From: Marinobacter sp.
GTDB lineage: Bacteria > Pseudomonadota > Gammaproteobacteria > Pseudomonadales > Oleiphilaceae
Length of the DNA stretch: 64,000 nucleotides
Direction: 5' to 3'
Assembly: GCA_022565395.1 (NCBI GenBank)
Contig: JAIUMV010000012.1
Location: 1 to 64,000, forward strand
Below, piece after piece: positions 27,474 through 36,449 of the stretch (the first letter of the stretch is position 1; every line of letters begins with the position of its first letter). The notes below the pieces were generated by a model, which had not been told where the DNA came from, did no database searches, and worked only from the letters and a program-made list of their open reading frames with translations. A program made the translations under genes and the position numbers.

Positions 27474-27851
27474 TTACCGGCGCTCAACGCGGCACTGACT
27501 CCGGGCACTTTCCATCAACCTCTGCTCCTCAGCAGCCAGCATCTCACTCACCGCCTGTAGCTCCCTGATGCGCTGGTCCACCCAGGCACGCTTGGTTGCC
27601 ATCAGCCTGGCGCCCTGCTCGCAATCCATGGTATCGGCCCGCAAGGCGTCCAGAATTTCCCGGATCTCCCCCAGCGTGAAGCCCAACTGTTTAAGCTGGG
27701 TAATCATCTGTACGCGCTGCACCGCCTTTGGGCTGTAGTTCCGGTAGCGATTCTCGCTGCGGGACACTTCCGACAAAAGTCCCTGCTGCTCATAGAACCG
27801 CAAGGTGTGGCGAGACACCCCCGTACTCTCTTCCAACGCGGCTATGCGCAC
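27474..27851 (-). CDS. MerR-family transcriptional regulator
   Basis: The 125-residue protein has the MerR winged helix (MRIAALEESTGVSRHTLRFYE, then GLLSEVSRSENRYRNY) at 1-70 and a dimerisation coiled coil at about 75-118. One Cys lies near residue 77 and one near the C-terminus. That is not the CueR/MerR cysteine pattern, so the inducer is probably not a soft metal. It is divergent from an NAD-dependent epimerase-like gene, and the shared gap holds a dyad inside a long promoter spacer. It should twist that promoter and control the epimerase gene. Confidence 0.9.
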   Translation of the reverse strand: MRIAALEESTGVSRHTLRFYEQQGLLSEVSRSENRYRNYSPKAVQRVQMITQLKQLGFTLGEIREILDALRADTMDCEQGARLMATKRAWVDQRIRELQAVSEMLAAEEQRLMESARSQCRVERR

Positions 27852-27902
27852 AATAAGTCCCCCTCTGCTGACGGCCTGACAATGACATGTATCAGATGAC
27901 TA

Positions 27903-27933
27903 TTGACCTTAGAGCTCACTCTACACTTTATCC
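27903..27933 (+). promoter_or_regulatory. MerR-type promoter with dyad in the spacer
   Basis: A -35 TTGACC (27903-27908) and a weak -10 (ttatcc, 27928-27933) are 19 bases apart. Between them is the perfect dyad tagag-ctca-ctcta (27910-27923). An over-long spacer holding a dyad is the hallmark of MerR-regulated promoters. It drives the epimerase-like gene, and the MerR gene is divergent. Confidence 0.7.
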
Positions 27934-27974
27934 TCAGGCTATGGGAATCCCCCCAAGAAACCGGAGACCACACC

Positions 27975-29024
27975 ATGACCCTTCTCGTAACCGGCGCCAC
28001 CGGCTATATCGGCCGCCATCTTTGTGCCAACTTGACAGCCAATGGCCACACCGTGGCTGCCATGCTCCGCAACGGCGAGGACTTTCCCGCCTTGCAAACG
28101 CACGTCAGTGCGCTGGGCGGGCAAGCCCATCGCCTGCAACTGATACCCGGTGACCTCGACCAGACAAACCTGGGCATCAACACTCTGCCGACGGACCTGA
28201 CTGCGATCATCCATCTGGGTGCACGGTTTGGATGGCGACTGCCGCAGGCAGCGGCGCGCAGAACCAATGTGGATGGCAGCCTGGCAGTGGCCAGGCTGGC
28301 CGGTAAAACAGGCTCACGACTGGTCTATGCAAGCGGTTTCATGCTGCAAAACACCGAGTACTTGACCAAGCTGGGGATCACCGGTGACGAACCGGACCCG
28401 ATAAACTGGCGCAAGGTGTACAAAACTGCCGGTATCTATGAAGCCAGCAAACTGGAAGCAACCCTGCGGATTCGACACTATACCAGGTGTGCCGGCGTGG
28501 ATTTTGTCGAAGTACAGCCTGCCACTATAGCTGGCAGTTTTATGAGTGGGCCATTGGATGAAAGCCAACCGCTTTTCGAGCTACTGAACAATCTGGCAAG
28601 GGGTCGGTTTGCATTCGTGCCGGGCACACCAGCCTACTGGTTACCGCTTGTTGCGGTAGATTACGTTGCTCGCACCCTTGCACTGGCGGCAACTGAAGAC
28701 CTGGTTCCTGAGAGGTTACTGGCTCTTGATCCGGCCACACCCAACCTACAAAAGCTATTGGCTGCTTTTGCGACCGCGATGGGCATGCGGCCGCCGACCC
28801 GGCACATTCCCAAAGGGCTGCTTGCCATGCTGCTGCGCATACCCGGTTTGCCAAAGCTGATGAACACCTGGCCCGAAGCGCTTCACTTTATCCAGCCCTT
28901 ACGTTTTGACCAAGATACCTCAGCGGCGTGGCTTGCAAGCCATGGCATAAGGCACCCCTGCATAGCAGAAGTGATAACAAACAATGCGGTCGCCTTTTCT
29001 TCGAAACAGAAAAACTGGCCATAA
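27975..29024 (+). CDS. NAD-dependent epimerase/dehydratase-family protein (extended SDR)
   Basis: The 349-residue protein starts with the Rossmann motif TGATGYIGRHL (residues 6-16, GxxGxxG). The substrate part has YEASKLEATLRI, the YxxxK catalytic pair near residue 156. Extended SDRs act on nucleotide sugars, flavonoids, steroids and other carbonyls; the substrate is not evident. The ATG at 27975 is chosen because the nucleotide-binding motif follows at once. It is under a MerR-type promoter shared with the divergent regulator, so it may serve detoxification or stress. Confidence 0.87.
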   Translation: MTLLVTGATGYIGRHLCANLTANGHTVAAMLRNGEDFPALQTHVSALGGQAHRLQLIPGDLDQTNLGINTLPTDLTAIIHLGARFGWRLPQAAARRTNVDGSLAVARLAGKTGSRLVYASGFMLQNTEYLTKLGITGDEPDPINWRKVYKTAGIYEASKLEATLRIRHYTRCAGVDFVEVQPATIAGSFMSGPLDESQPLFELLNNLARGRFAFVPGTPAYWLPLVAVDYVARTLALAATEDLVPERLLALDPATPNLQKLLAAFATAMGMRPPTRHIPKGLLAMLLRIPGLPKLMNTWPEALHFIQPLRFDQDTSAAWLASHGIRHPCIAEVITNNAVAFSSKQKNWP

Positions 29025-29039
29025 ATTAATCAAAACAGT

Positions 29040-29057
29040 GCCCCTGGGGCCATTTTT
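29040..29057 (+). terminator. weak terminator candidate after the epimerase gene
   Basis: The short palindrome gcccctggggc is followed by a run of six Ts. The loop is very tight, so the effective stem is only three to five pairs. Position 16 bases after the stop is right for a terminator. Confidence 0.4.
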
Positions 29058-29156
29058 TGTGATGAACCCTACGCTTAGTATGCTCGGACTACCGGCACCC
29101 TAACACCCCCACAAATGTAACAGCATGTAAAATTGTCAAACAACATTATTGTTTTT

Positions 29157-29172
29157 TGTGATGCATGTCACA
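29157..29172. promoter_or_regulatory. consensus CRP/Vfr-type binding site upstream of the OmpA-like gene
   Basis: TGTGA-TGCATG-TCACA has both CRP half-sites perfect with the correct six-base spacer, inside an AT-rich stretch. Its centre is about 39 bases before the ATG at 29204. So near the start codon it could overlap the promoter and repress, or activate a class II promoter with a short leader. Confidence 0.65.
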
Positions 29173-29203
29173 TAGAATCACAAAAAATAATCGAGGTACT
29201 AAC

Positions 29204-30268
29204 ATGTCGTTACGATTTTATCCCTCTGCCCTTCTTTGTAGCGCACTTGCACTGACACCGCTGGTCTCTTATGCCACCGAAATCTGGCCAGAGAAATTTG
29301 GCTATGTGGGCATCGAGGGCGCATTTAACGATTCGGGCGACGGTCGTAACAAAGACGACAATCTCGATAATTTCTATCAGGCCGGAGTTCAGCTTGGTTA
29401 TCGTTTCGCCCCCTCCTGGTCGCTGCAACTTCAATATCGCTATGGCGAAACTGAGCTAAAGCGTGCCGATGTTAATGTAGACATCCATCAGGTATCTCTC
29501 ATGGGTCGCTATCACCTGCACCGGGTGAACCTGCTGGGTTTTCAGCCCTACGCCGGTGCCGGTTATACCTTTAACCGAATTGATGTAACAGGCGGCGGGC
29601 GCAAAGATGAGGATATGTTGCAGTCGGAGGTCGGACTACAACGTCTCCTGCGCCCCAGGTTGATGCTGGACGCTGGCATTCGTGGACAACTCGAACTCCG
29701 GGACGCCTTCTTTGACTATCAGCCCTACGTTGCGCTTAATCTGTTGTTCAATCGCCAATATCCCGCCCGCCCACGTTTTGAAGATATCTGGATAGACAGT
29801 GACGGCGACGGTGTGCCCGACCAGTTTGATCGCTGCCCTGATACATCCCCCGGCATCATGGTTGACGAATTTGGCTGCCCCAAAGTGCTGGTAGAAGACA
29901 TCAATATGACTCTCTACCTGGAATTCGACCACGACAGCACCGTTGTTCGCCCTGAGTTCTACAGTGAGATAAGGAAAGTGGCGGATCTGATGCGGGAATA
30001 CGGTGAAAGCGAGGTCATTCTCGAGGGGCATACCGACAATACCGGTACCGCAGCCTATAACCAGAATCTCTCCAAAAGCCGTGCAGACGGGGTTATGAAA
30101 GTACTTGTCAACGAATTCGGCATCGACTCCCGGCGCATCCGTACCGCCGGCATGGGGCTCACCCAACCGATTGCCAGTAACGATACTGCGGAAGGCCGCG
30201 CCGCGAATCGCCGTGTAGAGGTCATCCTTAAAGCAACCCGGGAAACCGTGAAACGCCGCCAAAACTAA
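29204..30268 (+). CDS. OmpA/OprF-like outer-membrane protein
   Basis: The 354-residue protein has a signal peptide (cleavage near residue 24, SYA-T) and an eight-stranded beta-barrel-like N-terminal domain (about 28-190). A thrombospondin-3-type calcium loop DSDGDGVPDQFDRCPDT follows (from about 198). The OmpA C-terminal peptidoglycan-binding domain is at about 232-345, with LEGHTDNTG near 273 and the SKSRADGV helix. It anchors the outer membrane to the wall and may act as a slow porin. The ATG at 29204 has GAGG upstream. A consensus CRP-type site precedes it, pointing to carbon-status control. Confidence 0.93.
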   Translation: MSLRFYPSALLCSALALTPLVSYATEIWPEKFGYVGIEGAFNDSGDGRNKDDNLDNFYQAGVQLGYRFAPSWSLQLQYRYGETELKRADVNVDIHQVSLMGRYHLHRVNLLGFQPYAGAGYTFNRIDVTGGGRKDEDMLQSEVGLQRLLRPRLMLDAGIRGQLELRDAFFDYQPYVALNLLFNRQYPARPRFEDIWIDSDGDGVPDQFDRCPDTSPGIMVDEFGCPKVLVEDINMTLYLEFDHDSTVVRPEFYSEIRKVADLMREYGESEVILEGHTDNTGTAAYNQNLSKSRADGVMKVLVNEFGIDSRRIRTAGMGLTQPIASNDTAEGRAANRRVEVILKATRETVKRRQN

Positions 30269-30347
30269 CGGTAGGCAAACGCAGAACAACAGGCCAGCTA
30301 ACAAAAGTAAAGCGTCAGGCCAACTGATAGTATCAGGAGCATGTACT

Positions 30348-31931
30348 ATGACCATACAACCAAAACTAAGTCTGCTTACAGCAGCCACATTGGCGCTTGC
30401 GCTGGCCGGCTGTGGTGGTGACAGCACCAACCCCGGCAACCCCAGAGTACCCGTCGATGTTATTGACAGAAGCAATAACGGGGGTGAGCTCGGTAACCAG
30501 GAAGAAAGCCTGTCCTTCTGTGAAGATCCGGAGCAGCTTTTCCGGATTGTAGATAGTGGCATCACCCCGGCTGATGGTGCCACCGGGGTAGCACTGAATA
30601 CCGCTGTTGTCGTTCGTTTCAATCGCGCTATTGATCCAGGATCGGTAAACAGCTCAACGCTTTTCCTCAGTGGTGAAGGTCTCGGCCCGGTCACATACCG
30701 TGTCAATGGCGCCAATGTAACCCTGGATCCAGAGGGTGACCTGCGGCAGAACACCGAGTATACCCTGACCCTCACCGGCGGCCTGGCGGCTGCAGAATGC
30801 GCTGACGACCCCGACAATACCAAAACGCTGCGCAGCGAGGATATCAGGGACTCCCGCTTCACTACCGGCGAGCAACCCGATATCACTCCCACTGAGGTGG
30901 AGCGGATCAACCCCATGGACGGTCAGACCGTGGTGCCCATTACGGCATCTGTGGTTATCGAGTTTAACAAGCCGATACGGCCCAGCAGCGTAGACAGCAA
31001 CGCCGTTATCATTCGTGACCACGACGGCAAGACCGTTGCGGGTCAGTTCGAGGTTGAGGAGACCAGAGTGATCTTCTCTCCTGAACCCACCTTCGCAACA
31101 CAGACTGACTATACCGTCGAAGTCACCACCCGTATCCGCGATATCAACGACCAAACCCTTGCCGGGGCCTTCACCAGTAGCTTCAGGACTGGCGGGCTGG
31201 TAACGGTGCTCAATGAAGAGTTGATCAGCCAGATCCCCGGCCTTGGTGATCTGGTAAACCTGCTCACCGGTGAGCTGTTTGACGCACTCAATATCGCCAA
31301 TGCAGAGGATGGGCTCAGCGGCCTCGAAAATCTGGTCATCCTGCGCATCCCACTGATTGACCCAGCAAGCTATACCGGTGTTCTGGAGGGTGAACTGCCG
31401 AACTATGACACCAATCTGGTGGCCATCTGTGACCCGGCAAGCAGCGCACGTAACTGCATCATCAAGCTGGACATCCCGCTCGACCCGATTGCCTTTGCAG
31501 ATCTGGCTGACGCCATCGCCGGAGGCGATCCCGCTGCCCTGCCGCAGGCATTTGGTAACCTGTTACTGGGAGAAGACGGGCTGATTGGTGTGAACCTCGA
31601 TGTACTGGGTGTAGATAGCCTCAATGCACTCGGACCACTGGGTGACCTGCTCTACACCATCACAGATGAGTTACAGAGCGCTTTGGACAATATTCCTGTG
31701 CTTAACGATCTGGTGCTCAACCCACTATTGAATGTTATCAACGGCGACACCGACCAGGACTCACTGGTGTATCTGGGCCTGCTTCAGGGCGCTCTGCTCA
31801 ATCTTGAGGTCGGTGAGTTGCTGTCACTGGAATTGCTGTCACTGGACGGTGAACCCATCGATCTGAGCGGTAGCCTGATTGACGGACTGATTGACGGACT
31901 GCTGACGTTACGCTCACTGTTCCCGTTCTGA
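30348..31931 (+). CDS. lipoprotein with two Ig-like (Big_5/SbsA-type) domains
   Basis: The 527-residue lipoprotein has lipobox LAGC (19-22). Two Ig-like domains of the Big_5 type follow at about 68-170 and 183-283, each opening with P-x-D/M-G-x-T-G-V/V-V-P and closing with an xFTTG/xFRTG turn. The remaining 240 residues are a Leu/Asp/Gly-rich region with repeated short motifs (GLGDLVNLLTG, LGPLGDLLY) and no known domain. It is probably surface or periplasmic. It follows the OmpA-like gene by 79 bases in the same direction and may share its transcript. A strong two-way terminator follows. Confidence 0.85.
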   Translation: MTIQPKLSLLTAATLALALAGCGGDSTNPGNPRVPVDVIDRSNNGGELGNQEESLSFCEDPEQLFRIVDSGITPADGATGVALNTAVVVRFNRAIDPGSVNSSTLFLSGEGLGPVTYRVNGANVTLDPEGDLRQNTEYTLTLTGGLAAAECADDPDNTKTLRSEDIRDSRFTTGEQPDITPTEVERINPMDGQTVVPITASVVIEFNKPIRPSSVDSNAVIIRDHDGKTVAGQFEVEETRVIFSPEPTFATQTDYTVEVTTRIRDINDQTLAGAFTSSFRTGGLVTVLNEELISQIPGLGDLVNLLTGELFDALNIANAEDGLSGLENLVILRIPLIDPASYTGVLEGELPNYDTNLVAICDPASSARNCIIKLDIPLDPIAFADLADAIAGGDPAALPQAFGNLLLGEDGLIGVNLDVLGVDSLNALGPLGDLLYTITDELQSALDNIPVLNDLVLNPLLNVINGDTDQDSLVYLGLLQGALLNLEVGELLSLELLSLDGEPIDLSGSLIDGLIDGLLTLRSLFPF

Positions 31932-31948
31932 TAACCTGCGGACAATAC

Positions 31949-31979
31949 AAAAAAGCCGGAGCTGATCTCCGGCTTTTTT
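31949..31979. terminator. bidirectional rho-independent terminator
   Basis: A 13-bp perfect stem (aaaaaagccggag at 31949-31961 with ctccggctttttt at 31967-31979) has a five-base loop and A/T tracts on both sides. It separates the plus-strand lipoprotein gene from the minus-strand ABC exporter gene and can serve both. Confidence 0.95.
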
Positions 31980-32030
31980 GTCAGTGTTGCCTGGCAATCA
32001 TCCTGTGTCCACCAGCGCAGGAACGACACA

Positions 32031-33833
32031 TTACCGAACGTCCTCCTGACGTTCACGCTGTTGATGGAACCAGAGGGCGGCATAAGCGCCTCGCGCCTCA
32101 AGCAGCTGTGCGTGAGTGCCGCGCTCGACTATCTCGCCCTGATCCAGCACCAGAATCTCATCGGCGTCCACAATGGTAGACAGCCGGTGGGCAATGGCCA
32201 GGGTGGTGCGCCGCTGGGCAACTTCAGCCAGGGCGTCAAGAATCACCCGCTCGGCATGCGAGTCCAGTGAGGATGTCGCCTCATCCAGTATCAGGATGGC
32301 AGGGTTCTTGAGGAGCACTCGGGCAATCGCGATGCGCTGCTTTTCACCCCCGGACAGTTTCAGGCCCCGCTCCCCCACCTGGGTGTCCAGGCCCTCCGGC
32401 AGGCGGGCGACGAACGTGTCCAGGTGAGCCATACGGACCACCCCCTCAATCTCTGCATCACTGGCATCAGGTCGGCCATAGGCAATGTTGTACCTTATGC
32501 TGTCATTAAACAGCACCGTATCCTGCGGCACCACGCCGATGGCCTGCCGCAGGCTGTCCTGTGTCACCTCGCGGATATCCTGGCCATCAACAGTGATACG
32601 CCCCGCATCCACATCGTAAAACCGGAACAGCAGCCGTGCCAGGGTTGATTTTCCTGCGCCACTGGGGCCCACAATGGCCACCTTCTGCCCGGCGGGAATG
32701 TCGAAACTGATCTGTTTCAGAATCGGGCGTTTCGGGTCGTAGGCATAATTGACGGCCTCAAACCTTACCTGCCCGCGGGTCAACGCAAGGGCCGGCGCAT
32801 CAGGCTTGTCGGTAACCTTGGCAGGCTCATGCAGCAGGCCAAACATGCGCTCAATGTTCGTCAGGGCTTCACGAATCTCCCGGTAAATGAAACCGAGAAA
32901 GTTCAACGGAATAAACAACTGGATCATGTAGGCGTTGACCATCACCAGGTCACCCAGCGTCATGGTGCCCTCCGCCACCTGATGGGCCGCCATGATCATC
33001 ATGACCGTGATGGCCGCGGCAATGATCAATGCCTGTCCGGAATTCAGTGCCGCCAGTGACAGGCGGTTCTTCATCCGGGCCGCCTCCCAACTGGCCAGAT
33101 TCCTGTCGTACTGATGCGCTTCGAAGCCTTCATTACCGAAGTATTTGACTGTCTCGTAGTTCAGCAGACTATCAACGGCGCGGGTATTGGCACGATTGTC
33201 CATCTGATTGCTTTCCCGCACAAAGCGGTTACGCCACTCCGTCACCACCACCGAGAAGCCCACGTAAAGTACAACGGATACCAGCACCACCAGCGCATAC
33301 CACGGGCTGAAGGCCAGCAACAGAATGCCGGTGATCAAGGCGATCTCAAACAGGGTGGGCAGGATGTTGAACACCATGAAGCGCAGCAAAAAGCCAATAC
33401 CTGTAGTGCCCCGTTCAATGTCCCTTGCCAGGCCACCGGTACGCCGGGACAGATGAAATCCCAGGTCCAGTTTGTGCAGATGTTCAAACACGCTCAGGGA
33501 TACCCGCCGCATGGCCCGCTCAGCTACTCGCGCAAACACTGCATCCCGCAATTCGCCAAACAGCACTGACGCAAACCGCAGCAGGCCGTACCCCAGCAAC
33601 AGCGCCAGCGGCACCGCAATAAGCACGTCCAGGGGGCGCTCCGTGGTACCCTCAAAATGATCAACAATGAACTTGAGCAGCAGTGGCACCAGCACACCAG
33701 CCACCTTGGCCAGAGCCAACAATCCCAGAGCCAGCAACACCCGACCACGGAATTCACGCAAGAAAGGCCACAGGCTTGTTACAATGCGCCAGTTGACGGG
33801 CCCACTCTGATACTCTCCAGCCATTGATCTCAT
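32031..33833 (-). CDS. Atm1-type ABC exporter (half-transporter)
   Basis: The 600-residue protein has six helices in the first 320 residues and an ATPase with Walker A GPSGAGKST (389-397), a LSGGEKQR signature and Walker B AILILDEATSS. The Atm1/HMT1 hallmark NYETVKYFGNE lies at 225-235. Bacterial Atm1 exporters move glutathione-metal or glutathione-sulfur conjugates out of the cytoplasm. A second ATG three codons in is equally possible as start. It stands alone and is convergent with the Ig-like lipoprotein gene. Confidence 0.93.
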   Translation of the reverse strand: MRSMAGEYQSGPVNWRIVTSLWPFLREFRGRVLLALGLLALAKVAGVLVPLLLKFIVDHFEGTTERPLDVLIAVPLALLLGYGLLRFASVLFGELRDAVFARVAERAMRRVSLSVFEHLHKLDLGFHLSRRTGGLARDIERGTTGIGFLLRFMVFNILPTLFEIALITGILLLAFSPWYALVVLVSVVLYVGFSVVVTEWRNRFVRESNQMDNRANTRAVDSLLNYETVKYFGNEGFEAHQYDRNLASWEAARMKNRLSLAALNSGQALIIAAAITVMMIMAAHQVAEGTMTLGDLVMVNAYMIQLFIPLNFLGFIYREIREALTNIERMFGLLHEPAKVTDKPDAPALALTRGQVRFEAVNYAYDPKRPILKQISFDIPAGQKVAIVGPSGAGKSTLARLLFRFYDVDAGRITVDGQDIREVTQDSLRQAIGVVPQDTVLFNDSIRYNIAYGRPDASDAEIEGVVRMAHLDTFVARLPEGLDTQVGERGLKLSGGEKQRIAIARVLLKNPAILILDEATSSLDSHAERVILDALAEVAQRRTTLAIAHRLSTIVDADEILVLDQGEIVERGTHAQLLEARGAYAALWFHQQRERQEDVR

Positions 33834-34057
33834 TTGCTTACCTTATGATTCATGCTCTCACGCATGATACGCCAACAATCTAAAAAGGCTGAGTTTCGCG
33901 CACCGGATTGACCTGCATCAGAGCGTTTTGCCAGTACTGTCATCATTGTTTAAGCAAGACTATGTAATATCGTTAACCGCTACAGCCCAGGAACCTTAGC
34001 CGTAATACTTGGGTCTGACGGGATGTGTATCAGAGTTTAAGGAGTTGCGAGGAATGA

Positions 34058-34897
34058 ATGGCCAGTAAACTCTTTCAGCGCTTGCAAGGTCGGGCATTGG
34101 CACTGCATCAGGATTGTCACGCCCTGATCATCCATGGCAAGGAGCTACGCCCCCGCGATGTACATCGCCTGCGGGTCAATATGAAAGAGCTGCGGGCACT
34201 GTGGCAGGTTATCAAACCATTCACCGATGCCGCACTCGTCGCGCAGGCAAACCTTCAACTGGCGGGCACTGCCAGGGAGCTGGCGGGCGCCCGTGACCTG
34301 CATGTCGGCCAGAAGACACTGGACCGCCTTATGCGGAAGGCCCCCACTCGTGTCAAACCCGCCCTGAGCCACAGCCGCGAGCGCTTTACCCTCTATCAGA
34401 CTGCATTGAGCACCACCCCATCCCCGCCCTCCCATCTGCCGGTTACCCTGCATGAAGATAGCGTTCGCTGGCAGTCCCTGATGATTCAGGCCAGTAAGCG
34501 TGAGCTGGTATCGCGTGGGTATGGCGGACTCTACAAATCTGCCAGGAAGCAGTTCAAGCTGGCAGCTCAGGGGCATCAGAAAGAGGACTGGCACAAACTG
34601 AGAAAGTGGACCAAATATCTTGGGCTCACTCTCCCGCTGATTCATAAAGACAATCGTATGCACGAGCCGGCGAAGGCCTTCGCAAAACTATCGGAGAAGC
34701 TCGGCGAGTTGCATGACCTCGATCACCTTGCGGATTGGCTGACCGCCCTGAACAACTCTTCAGACCCGCTGCTGACGGAAGCTGTTACCTACATCGAGCA
34801 CAAAGCCGATCAACTTCGCCGGCGTTGCGGACGCATGGCCAGCACCTTGTTGAAAGAGCCATCAGGCCGGGCACTCCAGGCAATGACAAAATGCTAA
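34058..34897 (+). CDS. CHAD-domain protein
   Basis: The 279-residue protein is one CHAD domain of antiparallel helices rich in conserved His and basic residues: VHRLRVNMKELRALW near residue 34, ARDLHVGQKTLDRL near 78 and WHKLRKWTKYL near 180. CHAD domains bind inorganic polyphosphate and often go with CYTH phosphatases; no CYTH gene is here. The start is preceded by GAGG. It is the last ordinary gene before the contractile tail cluster and is separated from it by about 440 bp, so a functional link is not shown. Confidence 0.88.
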   Translation: MASKLFQRLQGRALALHQDCHALIIHGKELRPRDVHRLRVNMKELRALWQVIKPFTDAALVAQANLQLAGTARELAGARDLHVGQKTLDRLMRKAPTRVKPALSHSRERFTLYQTALSTTPSPPSHLPVTLHEDSVRWQSLMIQASKRELVSRGYGGLYKSARKQFKLAAQGHQKEDWHKLRKWTKYLGLTLPLIHKDNRMHEPAKAFAKLSEKLGELHDLDHLADWLTALNNSSDPLLTEAVTYIEHKADQLRRRCGRMASTLLKEPSGRALQAMTKC

Positions 34898-35339
34898 GGG
34901 TTTTTTATGCCTGTGACGCCAAAAATTAATTTGCATACCGCAACTAACTAGACTAATTTCCCTAACGTTAGCAGTAGACCGATGTAGTGGATTGCTCTGC
35001 ATTCTCAGATGAGGACTAACGGTCGTATTGAGGAACTGTTGGCTCGCCGCGGATGTTGTCCCCGGGGTTGAAATCTCAACCCGCCCTTCCGCGACTGACC
35101 TGAGCAAATACAAGTCAGTGAAATGATCTGAATCCTGTCGTATCAGATAGCCCAAGGTTTAATCGCCGGTTCGCGATGTGGATGCCTGGCATCCGTCATC
35201 CTGGGAAGATCATGACGCTGTTTTTCTTTTCCGCCCTTCGGGGTGTGCAAGCTGGCCATAAACCGAGTGTTCATACGAATCGCTTCAGACGTTTGCCGTT
35301 GGCAGGGTCTGAACGGTGTTGGGAACCAAAGGATGGTTT
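34898..35339. promoter_or_regulatory. 442-bp leader region before the contractile tail operon
   Basis: No convincing gene is present. A perfect 10-bp palindrome ctaacgttag (34962-34971) stands near the CHAD gene end, and a 7-bp hairpin gggttga-aatc-tcaaccc lies at 35065-35082. Open frames here (such as one from 35176 on the plus strand, running into the first tail gene) have no family features. The stretch must hold the promoter of the tail operon and seems well suited to a long regulated leader, but I cannot place -35/-10 elements with confidence. Confidence 0.5.
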
Positions 35340-36428
35340 ATGGAAGTCTCCGTTTCGGAAGCACTTGATGCCCTCAACAGCCGTCTGGCAACGCTGTTGC
35401 CTTCCATTGACGCACCCCTGGATCCTGAAATTCAGATCACGCCTGAACGCACCCATACTGCGGGTATCGGTGGCTATGTCGGTAAGCACCAGGATCCCTT
35501 CGGGGAAATCCACGCCCGCCGGGTAAAAGCCCAGGTTATCGTCAGGGTAAAAGCCGATTCACTGGCCGAGCTGAGCGCCATGGAAGCCAGCGTCACCCGC
35601 GCGCTGGTTGCCGCCAGCCCAAGCGCCTTGCGAACTCAGGGTATTTTCCGCATCACCCGCGATACCGATTATCAGTCCTCCATACTGAATGCGGGTGATG
35701 GCCTTAGCGCCAATGCGGGTCGGGATTTGCGTTTTCACGTGGACTTTGAGTATCGCAGGCTGCCGGACGCGCCCGCCGGGGTTATTGAAGACCTCTTCAT
35801 CGACACCCTGCTGCACCGCACAGATAACGTACCTGATGAACGCTATAACAACCGTTTCCTGGATGACCCTCTGGCCGACTTCACCCAGTTTGATGACTCT
35901 GACGTCAACAATGGCCCCGGACAATGGGGCTATGACAGCGATCAACAGGCCATTGTCCAAACCAGCGCCATCACTGGCGGCAGCAATGGATTCAACGCCA
36001 GTAAACGGGGCACACTGCTTGTCCTGAATCCCTCCGTGGTGAGCACCACACCGGAACACTGGCTACTGCACGCCCAGATGGACGCCACTCATGGCGGCAT
36101 CGGCCTGATCTTCAACTTCCGTGACATCAACAACTACCACTTCCTGCTACTTAATCTGCCCACCCCCTACACGCTACTGGCGCAAAAGAGCCAGGGCGAG
36201 TTCAGTTTCATGGCTGAGGGTGGCCAGGCTCAGGGCGTGAGTTACACCGCCGACCAAACTCTCAGTATCCGCCTGGCCCGCCAGGGGGACGAATACAGTG
36301 TACGAGTTAACGATGCGTTCACGCTTGCCGCCCGCGATCACTCCGGTGATCCACCGGGGCTGGTGGGCTTGTTTTGCCGAAACAATGCGACTGCACGATT
36401 TCGGTCTCTGCGCTGGATAGCCTTGTAG
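35340..36428 (+). CDS. tail-terminator-like protein fused to a lectin-like jelly-roll domain
   Basis: The 362-residue protein opens the contractile tail operon. The first 150 residues (EVSVSEALDALNSRLATLLPS, then a conserved beta/alpha core ending near DFEYRRLPD) have the size, acidic character and position of tail-terminator or DUF4255-like proteins that cap tail tubes. Residues about 190-362 form a beta-rich concanavalin/LamG or DUF1080-like jelly roll (GTLLVLNPS, IGLIFNFRDINNYHFLLLNL, LSIRLARQGDEYSVRVN). The ATG at 35340 has AAGGA seven bases upstream. A carbohydrate-binding-type domain on a cap protein is unexpected. The terminator role is inferred. Confidence 0.6.
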   Translation: MEVSVSEALDALNSRLATLLPSIDAPLDPEIQITPERTHTAGIGGYVGKHQDPFGEIHARRVKAQVIVRVKADSLAELSAMEASVTRALVAASPSALRTQGIFRITRDTDYQSSILNAGDGLSANAGRDLRFHVDFEYRRLPDAPAGVIEDLFIDTLLHRTDNVPDERYNNRFLDDPLADFTQFDDSDVNNGPGQWGYDSDQQAIVQTSAITGGSNGFNASKRGTLLVLNPSVVSTTPEHWLLHAQMDATHGGIGLIFNFRDINNYHFLLLNLPTPYTLLAQKSQGEFSFMAEGGQAQGVSYTADQTLSIRLARQGDEYSVRVNDAFTLAARDHSGDPPGLVGLFCRNNATARFRSLRWIAL

Positions 36429-36449
36429 TTTTCGGCGCGTTTCACCCAC

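Noticed and set aside
29636-30916. 426-codon open frame opposite the OmpA-like and Ig-like genes
   Set aside because: It spans two well-supported genes on the other strand and has no domain; it is an antisense shadow.
34058-34897. CHAD gene as part of the contractile system
   Set aside because: It is a common stand-alone polyphosphate-binding family, separated by 442 bp, with no known link to tails.
35176-35526. 116-codon open frame before the first tail gene
   Set aside because: It overlaps the supported cap-like gene in another frame, and it lacks a ribosome site and any family pattern.
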